A stretch of DNA of 64,000 bases from Pelagihabitans sp947500445 (GTDB taxonomy: Bacteria; Bacteroidota; Bacteroidia; Flavobacteriales; Flavobacteriaceae), in assembly GCF_050589625.1 (NCBI RefSeq), contig NZ_JBNGOP010000005.1, positions 201,103-265,102 on the forward strand, given 5' to 3'. Shown piece by piece: positions 54,001-60,681 of the stretch. The notes below the pieces were generated by a model. It was given only the letters and a program-made list of their open reading frames with translations, was not told the DNA's origin and ran no database searches. Position numbers and translations under genes: made by a program. The first letter of the stretch is position 1, and the number at the start of each line of letters is the position of its first letter.

Positions 54001-56489
54001 CACGGGCACTGCTCACAGCGGCCTATACTTTTGATGCTTCGGTGCAGCAGTTGTTTGCGCCATTGTTGTATGGTGGTACGCTGGTAATGATCGATGAGGC
54101 AACACGGCGTGACCCGGTAGCCTACACTGAGGCACTTTGTGACTTTGGTACTGATATCATCGACATTACGCCTGCTTATCTACGTCTGGTGCTTGACCAT
54201 TGCCTTGAAGCAGGCCTACGGCCTCCGGTAAAGATGGTGCTGGTAGGGGGGGAGGCATTGACTGATGGCCTGATAGCAGATTTTCGCAAAGTAATGCCCA
54301 AAGACAGCCGTTTAGTCAACGTATATGGCGTGACCGAAGCTACTGTCAATAGTACCTTTGAAGAAGTGGGCGATCGCCGTGCCCATTCCCACAGTATAGG
54401 TAAGCCACTGCCGGGTACCGAAGTGTGGCTACTGGATACCAACGGCTTGCCAGTACCGATTGGCGTACCGGGCGAGCTATGTGTGGCGGGGCGTGGGGTG
54501 GCGCTGGGCTATCTGAACCGCCCGCAACTACAGCAGCAACGATTTACCTCCCATCCTGCCCTGACCAAAGGCCTGGTATACCACACTGGCGATATGGGGT
54601 ATTGGCTGGAAACGGGTGAGCTGGTATTCATCGGGCGTAGTGACCATCAGGTAAAGCTACGGGGCTACCGTATAGAGCTGGACGAGGTGGCTACGGCACT
54701 TGGTACTTTACCGGAAGTGCGCGAAGCAACCGTAACCACATGGGGCGAGGGTGAAGCTATGCAATTGGTGGCATGGGTTGCTGGTAACAAAGCCTTGGAA
54801 AGTGCTGCTTTGCAAGCCAAACTGCGCGAAAAACTCCCTGCTTACATGGTGCCTGAGCGCTGGCGTTTGCTTGATGTATTGCCCAAAAACCAATCAGGAA
54901 AAATAGACCGTGCTGCATTGCAAAATACACCACTCACTAATGAGGATGAGAAGCAACCGGATAGGCCACCAGCAACCCAGGAAGAAAAGGCACTGGTAGA
55001 AGCATGCGAAGCAGTACTTGGAACAAGTGGCCTGGGCGTGGAATCTGATTTCTTTGAGTTGGGAGGCAACTCGCTCAAAGCCATTAGGCTGGTGAACAAA
55101 CTCAGGGGCATATACATGCTGCATATCAACGATGTGTTTGCTTACCCAAAACTATCTGATATGTCACAACGTCTACGGGCAGTCGCGCAAGACCGGGTAG
55201 CCACGCTGGGCATGTTGTTGGAAAAAGAAAGTCTAGATGCCCAGCCTGAGATCACCGAAGAAGAGATGGCGCGTTTTGAAGATTACTTTGAAACAGCCAT
55301 TCAGACATACGATAGCCAGTATCAGGAGGAGCTATCAGGGGTTGATCTGCAAGCAACAGCAGCCTATCAACATATCTTACTCACGGGTGCTACAGGATAT
55401 TTAGGAGCCTATTTGCTCAGAGGGCTGTTGAATAATCACACCACCAAAGTGTCAGTGTTGGTGCGTGGTGAAAGCCCGGCGAAGGCCTTTGGGCGGCTAA
55501 AGGATAAAATGACTTACTACTTTGGCAATGATTGGGTCAATAGTCAACTAGATAGCGTACAAGTATTGGCAGGTGATGTAGCCTCCGAAAAACTAGGCCT
55601 TGATGAAGCAACCTACGTGCAGTTGGCTAGTGCTGTAGATTGTATTATCAATTCGGCGGCCAACGTACGGCATTATGGCACACACGCCGATTTTGAATCG
55701 GTCAATGTAGATGGACCCCGCAGGCTTTTGGCGTTTTGCAGAGAAGGCAGGCAAAAAAGTATGCACCATATTTCTACCATGAGTGTAGCTGGTGGCAAGG
55801 TGCCCGGCAAGCCTTACATGTTGTATACCGAGTATGACCGCGACGTAGGGCAAGAGGCAGGCAATTTTTATGTACGTTCCAAACTTGCCGCTGAAAAGAT
55901 GTTGGCCAATGAACCAGAAGTGACCTTTTATCGGGTAGGATCGGTGATGTTTGATTCCAGTACGGGCCGGTTTCAGGAAAATATGGCAGACAATGCCTTC
56001 TATCATTCTTTGAGACACTTTATAGATATGGGGCATGTTCCGGCTATCGGCCTGATGATGGAATTTTCTTATGTAGACAAGGTAGCAGAGGCTGTATTGC
56101 GATTGTTTGATAAGCAATCGTTGCATGGTATGACCCACCATCTTTACAACCCTGAAACACCCGACACCGCGCAGTTTGTAACATTCTTGTCAAATTGCGG
56201 ATATGAGATAACACTCAATAGTCTGCCCGATTTTCTTCGCTTTCTGTTGGACCACCACGAAAAATATCAAGAGGTGATCGATGGGTTGTTGTTTAGGTAT
56301 CAGGAGTTTATCCAGGCAGATCAGCCCTTTACCTATTTCAGGTTAGCATCAGGCCGTACGCTTACTTTATTGAAACAACTTGGCTTTGACTGGCCCCCAC
56401 TAGCACAACAACATATTGATATGATGGTAAAACATTGCCAGGACCGAGGGTATTTTCCGGTAAGCTTACCATACCAGCGTGAATATTGA
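48069..56489 (+). CDS. Terminal hybrid PKS-NRPS: KS-AT(inactive)-KR-T-C-A(Gln)-T-reductase
   Basis: A 2806-residue final synthase. KS 1-430 with Cys166 (DTACSS), His302 (EAHGTGT) and His342 (KTNIGHT). AT remnant about 515-720: the GHSxGE position reads GTGVGKL (584-590), so the nucleophile Ser is Gly586. KR with TGGAGGIG near 968 and Tyr/Asn site TADYAMANAF near 1115. Carrier near 1267 (GGHSL); LCL condensation domain from 1331 (HHIISDGW at 1465); A domain about 1791-2270 with code DAQDLGVVN(K), one change from the known Gln code DAQDLGVVDK; its A3 motif is TSGTTGLPKSS, where the usual PKG has become PKS. Carrier 2332 (GGNSL). The C-terminus is a short-chain-dehydrogenase-like thioester reductase: nucleotide-binding GATGYLG near 2440, catalytic Tyr2601-x3-Lys2605 (YVRSK). 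No thioesterase is present, so release should be reductive, to an aldehyde or alcohol. Two start codons are adjacent (48069, 48072). Confidence 0.95.
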   Translation: MMNIKDTDIAIIGMAGRFPQAADITAYLENLRGGRNSVREISIDRKRDTTLMPHLDYQVIGFLEDIDKFDHLYFGISMGEARYMDPHQRLLLEVAHEAIEHAGYALEALSGTDTAVFVGSTKQVYGQLSDELHPMLITGTSNPTTAGRVSRFFNFCGTAAMVDTACSSSLLALHLACNELRQQDASLALACGVNLSLFPATRGVVSEVDIMSPDGLAKTFDESANGTAAGEAVGVVLLKPLAKALEDGDTVYAVVKGSAANQDAQRSSSLTAPSADAQAEVIQKAWRKAGLEGQLPGYIEAHGTGTKLGDPIEVEGISRAFGTLTDKKQFCAISAVKTNIGHTDSAAGISGLIKAVLSLYHKELFPSLHLSSPNPFIDFINSAVYVNTVLQHWDVPEGQTRLAGVNSFGISGTNCHVVLQEAPETQKADEDTRALPVGPILLSANTEAQLVLQATRLADWLEGNPHTEMSAIAATLSAGRTHYTSRGVLVAQHIPELVAQLRDFVPDNQTKTVTGRWVVFSGDWQPGDALIKQALHFPAFRVAWEACQATGSKLEDAVQRGFAFRYSYYKLLDQLGLGSKKIMGTGVGKLVTAVLQGKKGLKEALDDAKGFAYTPDKALPKKLKAFIDTKLAAGEEVVEAGGAGEISHTLQLLDAQLPVHALDNDSFAPMMAWLGACYKQGAVIHWEALYSFKNYQRIGLPGYPFERTHCWVKGADSLQRSGPEEWFYKPGWLEGTAMPEGEIPQNMAWLLLGEHDEATDMLHARLQDAGNEVVRVMHGTAFEKPTSHGVSYQLDMASETQVRKLYGALRQQAVEIGGIAMVEMAPVDGTGTMESIEQQQNQLLLARQVLANVFYDRFATPGFVLWQLSSQSEAVLENEQASPFKHAQGVWLRAMQSDFPQLQVTGIDVQEGCPIHEAVGYLVNEAAADPLHRFVAYRAGRRYVPRLDALPMSKTEDPLPLGKPEGTYLVTGGAGGIGLAVCEQLARDGAGKLVILGRSALPEQASWRGLADQNQKFARLVALCDQVSEVSYHAVDMGNSEGLQAVLKDLDGVNGVIHAAGVLGQQRPANKCTGQGFKNTLAPKVTGSVVLGQWAKKQPMDFFILFSSLNAIVPQANTADYAMANAFEDAYAATLRTEGLPAMAINWGVWGETGMGKRVAVESYENRMAPLRAWKTEEGIQALCMAGHNQGAQVLIGDISLEQFAQNPFFAVNEGAAGFAHKHAHGKQSPNYHIDSAASAQEKALLKIWYDLLKSPSIGLRDNFFNLGGHSLLAGRLINRVKKKWKVALAFKDVLENPTVGQMATLIDKKAQTGDTESKVVQIPLVPEAASYPLSHAQNRLWVLSQFDEASGVAYHIPWAYVLHGELDKAAFEKAIRYVAARHDALRTSIVLLEGEPRQVIASIDDFTPNLSWDQLEGADSGSQEVLALTRQEATTIFDLQSGPLWRCRMTTLGPQRCLMTLTLHHIISDGWSLNIMARELTQAYNDFKAGNTPKTPSLRLQYKDVAAWQNLQLDGASVKNHQQYWLKQLSGPVAPLNLPTDKPRPAVKSYEGSKVTFDWGGVVSDQLKSLSQQGQASLFMALHALVKLLLYKYSNQQDLIVGTPVAGREHPELESQLGLYLNTLALRSQLAPERSFNEWMSQVKSETLEALTHQSYPFDKLVDDLRLKRDTSRSPLFDVMMQVLNTEAAGDTASLQMDGLTAEPVEDQHEASQFDLSFIFNDTPRGLLLVIEYNTALFRPERVTRMAHHLEALALAVTANPEKPLKSISMLSEQEAAIIKTFSTGVPVESTITHSLVDRLTSQVAKDPDQVALVDGVSSLTLSEFDAQSTRIAQHILAMGLPAPLRIALVCGRSRWLPLGVWGILKAGAAYVPVSADYPDARKQQMLSDAGIGLILTDGPRSMEGFGLPVAHIEDWVSTAAPDIEAMPQTTAETVAYALYTSGTTGLPKSSLTCHGSVLNLANWLDGLFYKNFQGTPRALLTAAYTFDASVQQLFAPLLYGGTLVMIDEATRRDPVAYTEALCDFGTDIIDITPAYLRLVLDHCLEAGLRPPVKMVLVGGEALTDGLIADFRKVMPKDSRLVNVYGVTEATVNSTFEEVGDRRAHSHSIGKPLPGTEVWLLDTNGLPVPIGVPGELCVAGRGVALGYLNRPQLQQQRFTSHPALTKGLVYHTGDMGYWLETGELVFIGRSDHQVKLRGYRIELDEVATALGTLPEVREATVTTWGEGEAMQLVAWVAGNKALESAALQAKLREKLPAYMVPERWRLLDVLPKNQSGKIDRAALQNTPLTNEDEKQPDRPPATQEEKALVEACEAVLGTSGLGVESDFFELGGNSLKAIRLVNKLRGIYMLHINDVFAYPKLSDMSQRLRAVAQDRVATLGMLLEKESLDAQPEITEEEMARFEDYFETAIQTYDSQYQEELSGVDLQATAAYQHILLTGATGYLGAYLLRGLLNNHTTKVSVLVRGESPAKAFGRLKDKMTYYFGNDWVNSQLDSVQVLAGDVASEKLGLDEATYVQLASAVDCIINSAANVRHYGTHADFESVNVDGPRRLLAFCREGRQKSMHHISTMSVAGGKVPGKPYMLYTEYDRDVGQEAGNFYVRSKLAAEKMLANEPEVTFYRVGSVMFDSSTGRFQENMADNAFYHSLRHFIDMGHVPAIGLMMEFSYVDKVAEAVLRLFDKQSLHGMTHHLYNPETPDTAQFVTFLSNCGYEITLNSLPDFLRFLLDHHEKYQEVIDGLLFRYQEFIQADQPFTYFRLASGRTLTLLKQLGFDWPPLAQQHIDMMVKHCQDRGYFPVSLPYQREY

Positions 56490-56757
56490 GCCTGTTTGAG
56501 CCTAAGTTCAAAGCGTCATCATTCTGCAAAAAATCACTAAATAACTTAGTCTGATAGCAATTAAGTAAACTTTGTACCCCCATATTAACAGTGAATTGCC
56601 TGCTACCAAAAAGGCCCGAGGTTACAACTTATTGACGGGCAGAGAACCCTTCTAAAGACAGACGCTACCGGGCCATCTCTTTTTCAATCGACTGTCTTTT
56701 GACTTTAGATATTATGGATGAATTTTTTACGTAATGTATTAAGCCACTAGCGTTGCG
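56490..56757. other. Intergenic, end of the biosynthetic genes
   Basis: 268 bp between the synthase stop and the IS4-like remnant. GGCCCG near 56612 and CGGGCC near 56672 are complementary and may be part of an old element end. No ORF or clear terminator could be identified. Confidence 0.4.
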
Positions 56758-57150
56758 TCATAAGTCAAACATTTTCAATTGGTTATAATCACGTTCTTTG
56801 AAATTTTGTAGATTGGTTTTGTCAAATAGCTGGTTTATAAGCTCTTTGTCAAATATGTTGACGCTCAAAACCTGTAGGATTTCGTAGATCGAGCGTTCGA
56901 TCTCCAGCTCCTTTTTTAGGATCATGATGGTCACGTATACCGAGATGGCTAGCCAGATCTGGGTCTTTACGGCGTTTACGCTCGTTCCCCAAAAGTATTT
57001 GATCTTCAGGTGCTGTTTTATCCACTTGTAGAAGGTCTCGACGAACCATCGATGCCTTTAGAGCATGGCCACTTCCATGGCCCCCAGCTCAAAGTTGTTG
57101 GTCAAAAAGACCAGTGTCCTTTCCGTTTCGCGGTCATAGTACTTTAAACA
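56758..57150 (-). pseudogene. IS4-type transposase, C-terminal remnant
   Basis: Translation of the minus strand gives an uninterrupted IS4-like C-terminal segment starting KYYDRETERTLVFLTNNFEL, then an in-frame TAA (plus-strand complement near 57059-57061) where the family has a residue before RHRW, then FYKWIKQHLKIKYFWGTS, which matches the YREK-type C-terminal region of Bacteroidota IS4 transposases. The reading ends at the natural TGA (56758-56760). The N-terminal two thirds, with the first catalytic Asp residues, are absent; the sequence is broken off next to the repeat at 57163. It is a dead fragment. Confidence 0.8.
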
Positions 57151-57162
57151 GGGAAGCCTTCA

Positions 57163-57181
57163 TTTTTAGGGAAGGCTACAA
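57163..57181 (+). repeat. 19-bp repeat, copy 1
   Basis: TTTTTAGGGAAGGCTACAA. The same 19 bases recur exactly at 60264-60282 and, inverted and near-exact, at 59847-59864. This copy abuts the broken 5' end of the IS4-like transposase. It may be the terminal sequence of an unidentified element. Confidence 0.7.
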
Positions 57182-57452
57182 ATCGATGGACAGAGGCCGT
57201 TCACGGTATATCAACAGAAAAAGAAAAAAGCGTAATGATGCCAATGAAAAACAGAGTTTTCAACAAAACAAGGGAGTTGTCAGTCTCCCCCGGACCCCCT
57301 CTTTTCAACATCATTATCACATTTATTTTTGAAAAAAAACTGTCCTAGAGATGGGGGTAATTATAATCCACCTGATCTCTTCCCAAGATTAGGTATTGGC
57401 CATAACAAGAGCATCGGGACTATTTGACTTCCTCTCATTCTCAAAAAGTATG
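57182..57452. other. Intergenic, downstream of the histidine kinase gene
   Basis: About 270 bp of mixed sequence with a C-rich patch (57289-57300). No gene recognised. A small plus-strand ORF here (57114-57332) crosses the transposase remnant and the repeat and has no recognisable features. Confidence 0.4.
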
Positions 57453-58475
57453 TTACCTATAACTTATCTTTGATAGCATAGAATAGTTAGGAAGGATAAG
57501 TGAAAAAGTTGATCCTACATTTATTTCACTTTCTACTTTAAGTTCCGCATCAATTTTGGCAGCAAAGTCTTTACACATTAATAGGCCTATTCCCGTTCCG
57601 TCTTTCATAGGACTACTTTGATACTGATAGGTTTTTTCAGTAAAAATTTTCAGCTTAGCGTCAGAATCCATTCCCTTCCCATAATCTGTAATCGAAATGA
57701 TAATGTTTGAATCTTCTAAAAAACAAGCAACTTTGATTATACCCTCAGGGTAACTGAATTTTATTGCATTAAATAATAAATTCCTGATAATTAAACTTGT
57801 AATCTCCTTGTCGATATAAATATCGTTTTTGATCAAGCATGAGATTCTAAAACTGATATTCTTTTGACGTGCAAAAGATCTTACCGCAGATAAATTTTCT
57901 GCTATTAAATCGATAATATTTAATAGAGACAGTTTGCTTTCTATGTTATTTTTTTTTTCCAATGCCCAATGCAGGAGACAGTTTAGCAAATGATTAATTG
58001 AATTTATATCATGTTCAATATCCGTCAAATATGTCGAGTTGAGTTTCGATTTTTTTTTAGACCCATCTGTTGATATCATCATAGACAAGGCATTCAATGG
58101 ACTTTTAAGATCGTGGGCGATAACATATAAAAATTCGTCTTTTGTCGAATTACTTAGTAGCAACATTTGTTTTTCTTTCTCAAGAATATTCAGATTGTTT
58201 TGTGAGACTTGAAGTTTGTAAAAAATCCTTTTTAATTTTATTAAAATTACGATTAAGGATAGACTAATAATAAAAACAAGAACCGAGGGGATTAAGAAGA
58301 GGTTATTTTTAAAACTATAAGTTGTCTCAGATTTTTGGGTCTTATTTGGTATATAATAAGGATTGATTTTATTACCCATCGTAAGTGGTTTCGAACTTAT
58401 GAATAGAGATGGGTTGTCAAGGATTGAAAAAAAATAAAAGAGTGATATAATAATTATTTTGTAGGAGAGCTGCAT
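57453..58475 (-). CDS. Membrane sensor histidine kinase
   Basis: 340 residues. An N-terminal hydrophobic segment (5-19) and a second membrane segment (58-80) enclose a short, about 40-residue extracytoplasmic loop, too small for a typical ligand domain. A coiled linker (82-108) leads to the dimerisation and phosphoacceptor helix with His121 in AHDLKSPLNAL. The ATPase domain follows, with an N box (NLLFNAIKFSYPEG), G1 box (DYGKGMD) and G2 box (GTGIGL), all intact. It lies 42 bp downstream of the response-regulator gene on the same strand, so the two are very likely one operon and a cognate pair. The sequence is AT-rich compared with the synthetase genes. A role in controlling the cluster is possible from position only. 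Confidence 0.9.
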   Translation of the reverse strand: MQLSYKIIIISLFYFFSILDNPSLFISSKPLTMGNKINPYYIPNKTQKSETTYSFKNNLFLIPSVLVFIISLSLIVILIKLKRIFYKLQVSQNNLNILEKEKQMLLLSNSTKDEFLYVIAHDLKSPLNALSMMISTDGSKKKSKLNSTYLTDIEHDINSINHLLNCLLHWALEKKNNIESKLSLLNIIDLIAENLSAVRSFARQKNISFRISCLIKNDIYIDKEITSLIIRNLLFNAIKFSYPEGIIKVACFLEDSNIIISITDYGKGMDSDAKLKIFTEKTYQYQSSPMKDGTGIGLLMCKDFAAKIDAELKVESEINVGSTFSLILPNYSMLSKISYR

Positions 58476-58517
58476 ATGAGGGAATAGATATTTTTAATAG
58501 GCGGCAGTAAGCTTGTT

Positions 58518-59198
58518 TTACGCGAATATGTTTCTATTTTTGATTGCGAATATGGTCAAACTATTTTGCCCTGAAATTTTCATTTTACGACAAATTGAAT
58601 ACCTAACATTTTCCACAGTTTTAGGGCTTTTGAAAAGAAGACCGGCAATCTCCTTAGTGGTTTTTTGTTCTGAAATTAATTTTAAAATCTTAGCCTCTTT
58701 ATTAGTGAGTTTTGAAAGAATGGCTCCTTTTCGATGATTGGAGATGCCAAAATTTTCTATCCTGTGGAAGACGCTTTTACAAGCTTTACTTATGTATTGT
58801 TTTCCATTTTGAATATGCTGCAGGCAAACCATGGTCTCTCTCCAAAGCCCCTCCTTTAATAAAAGGCCATCAATTTTTAATGCCACGGCCTTGTTATAAT
58901 CACTTTCTGAAAGGTAATTACAGTAAATCACAAATTTTGTTGGATAGTTTAGTTTTCTAAATTTCCTTATCACATCGAGACCACTTAAGTTTGGCATTTC
59001 GAGGTCGGTAATTACAATATCTGGCTTGAGTGTCTTTATTTTATTTACGGAATCAAGTCCATCTTTTGCTTCGCCGATTACTTGATAGTCCGCTGACGAA
59101 TCGAATATTGATTTTAGCCCAGATCTTATGATGACGTGATCGTCAATTAAAAAAAGCGTTGGAACTTTATCTGTTTTTGATTTTTTCTTAGTTAACAT
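58518..59198 (-). CDS. NarL/FixJ-type response regulator
   Basis: 226 residues. N-terminal receiver domain with the acidic pair Asp19-Asp20, phosphoacceptor Asp65 (VITDLEMP) and the conserved Lys in LLLKEG. C-terminal LuxR-type helix-turn-helix, about residues 160-215, with LTNKEAKILKLISEQKTTKEIA and the recognition-helix segment SPKTVENVRYSICRKM. A DNA-binding transcription regulator controlled by phosphorylation, presumably by the kinase encoded just downstream. The upstream 650 bp contain no other gene, so its promoter is probably just right of 59198. Targets are unknown. Confidence 0.93.
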   Translation of the reverse strand: MLTKKKSKTDKVPTLFLIDDHVIIRSGLKSIFDSSADYQVIGEAKDGLDSVNKIKTLKPDIVITDLEMPNLSGLDVIRKFRKLNYPTKFVIYCNYLSESDYNKAVALKIDGLLLKEGLWRETMVCLQHIQNGKQYISKACKSVFHRIENFGISNHRKGAILSKLTNKEAKILKLISEQKTTKEIAGLLFKSPKTVENVRYSICRKMKISGQNSLTIFAIKNRNIFA

Positions 59199-59846
59199 AA
59201 AATTTTGTTTGATTTCAAACCCTATTTTAAATACGCGATTTATTTAAATATTTTTCAGTAGATTAGAATCTTTTAATTGAATTGCATAAGAATCAAATTG
59301 GAATGTACTTTCGACCGTTCGCCGTTATGTCGCTTGTTTTTTAAAGGAAATAAACGCTTCATGATATCTCCACTGTGGTTATTAGACATGTTTTTAAATT
59401 TAGAGCATAGTATACCTTGCAAGGTTAATAACCTCAAAAAACACTTTTGGTTTAAGCTTATATTATTGAAGTGGGCGAAAACATCCAATATTATAATAGC
59501 AAATTGCGATACAGGTTATTTCTTATAAAATAAGTAAAGTATTTGATGTATTGAAATAAGAAAATGCTCTGTAATAACGAAATTTCTCATACCTTATTTA
59601 CGAACAAATTGACGATAATAGATGTTATTATTTTTACTAATTATGATGCTTTATTGTCATTTCATAATTTGAAAGAGATGGGTTTATTTAGGGAAATTTG
59701 GACAATACCATTAAAAAAAATAATTTATTTTTAAAAACATGACAATTTTTTTTTGCAACGGTTTCAGGTTGTTCCAAGATGAATAATGGTCACCCTCTAA
59801 AAATTCAGGAACAACTGAGAAATTGGATTTGACCTCCTCCTGTTAA
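59199..59846. other. AT-rich intergenic region
   Basis: About 650 bp with no recognisable gene. One 83-codon plus-strand ORF (59277-59528) has a biased composition and no motif I know; I do not annotate it. The left part should contain the promoter of the response-regulator gene. Confidence 0.5.
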
Positions 59847-59876
59847 TGTAGCCTTCCCTAAAAACGAAGGCTACAA
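59847..59876. repeat. 19-bp repeat, inverted copy forming a hairpin
   Basis: TGTAGCCTTCCCTAAAA is the complement of the repeat at 57163 and 60264; it is followed at once by GAAGGCTACAA, the right part of the same repeat in direct orientation. The two halves make an imperfect palindrome of GTAGCCTT / AAGGCTAC. Confidence 0.65.
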
Positions 59877-60063
59877 AAGGGTAAGCTGGCTAATTCGGTT
59901 CGATTTGTGCCACCTGTTTCGGAGTCATTGTGCCAGTCGTTTCGGTTCGAACCTTGCCAATAATCTAGGTTCGACTTGTGCCGGTTGATTTTGGGACACG
60001 GATAAAACGGTTGGTTTTGTGCCACTTTGAGAGATCGAGTAACCTTATCGCCTAAAAAGCGAT

Positions 60064-60270
60064 ATGGCCAACACACTTGATCCAATGGACCTGAAACAGA
60101 TCATCACCTTGCATTTGGACGGTTACAGCAACCGTAAAATAGGGATTGCCCTTAGTATCTCCCGCAACACGGTAAATACCTACATGCGCCTTTTCAAGGG
60201 GAGCGGTTATACCTTTAAAGAGCTTTTGTGCTTCGACAATAAGCGCCTAGAGGTACTTTTCACTTTTTAG
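60064..60270 (+). pseudogene. istA: IstA (IS21 transposase) N-terminal fragment
   Basis: Sixty-eight codons. The sequence MANTLDPMDLKQIITLHLDG followed by a helix-turn-helix (SNRKIGIALSISRNTVNTYM) is the N-terminus of Bacteroidota IS21-type IstA proteins, which are normally several hundred residues. The frame is lost at the 19-bp repeat (60264), so the integrase core is absent. Non-functional as a transposase; a small DNA-binding peptide could still be made. Confidence 0.75.
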
Positions 60271-60282
60271 GGAAGGCTACAA
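60264..60282 (+). repeat. 19-bp repeat, copy 3
   Basis: Identical to the copy at 57163-57181. It is the exact junction between the truncated istA fragment and the truncated IS66-type gene. Confidence 0.7.
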
Positions 60283-60517
60283 GGTTTGGGAGTAGTGTAT
60301 TCCTCGGCCGGTTCTCGTCCTTGGACGGGGGAATGGAACTGTTGCGGCTGTTCTTGGGATTTTCATACTTGGACAGCCGTTCGCGTAATGATGCGTTTTC
60401 CCTGCTCAATAGAAGGTTGTCACTTTCGAGCACTTCTATACGATGCTCAAGCTGTTGCAAACCAACTAATAGTTCCGATATGGCCTTGGAATTGTCGATA
60501 AACACAAGATCCGACAA
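60283..60517 (-). pseudogene. IS66-type transposase (TnpC) N-terminal fragment
   Basis: About 78 codons read on the minus strand from the ATG at 60517: a leucine-rich coiled coil (LEHRIEVLESDNLLLSREN) and then KNSRNSSIPPSKDENRP, the NSS.PPS-type motif at the start of IS66 transposases. The reading breaks at the 19-bp repeat, so the catalytic DDE domain is missing. Confidence 0.75.
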
Positions 60518-60681
60518 TACTAGATAAGATCCAAATTATTCGGTACTTTTATTTGAACTGATTAGTTACCTAATTTTAACTATTATTGGAACATCTCTCA
60601 AAGTGGCACCATTTGACCGAAATGGGTGGCACCATCACTCCGATATAGCCAGGTAAGCCTTCAAAATGGGTAAGTCTTCAA

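Larger units (their letters stand above)
59880..60640. mobile_element. Decayed IS21-family element with a nested IS66 fragment
   Basis: The left end has four copies of TTGTGCC(A/G)(C/G): 59905, 59928, 59976 and 60017, as expected of multiple transposase-binding sites in IS21 ends. A perfect 17-bp inverted pair, GTGCCACTTTGAGAGAT, lies at 60019-60035 and (complement) at 60593-60609, with a further GGTGGCACC at 60625-60633. Between them only the N-terminus of istA survives; istB and most of istA are gone, and an IS66-type fragment sits in their place. Exact outer limits are uncertain. Confidence 0.7.

Noticed and set aside
57114..57332. 72-codon plus-strand ORF near the IS4-like relic
   Set aside because: It crosses the transposase remnant and the 19-bp repeat; the translation is basic and low in complexity.
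59277..59528. 83-codon plus-strand ORF in the AT-rich gap
   Set aside because: No recognisable motif, no plausible ribosome-binding site seen and an amino-acid composition typical of AT-rich noncoding DNA.
60286..60527. Two plus-strand ORFs opposite the IS66-type fragment
   Set aside because: The minus-strand reading matches the IS66 N-terminus (NSS.PPS); the plus-strand readings are shadows.
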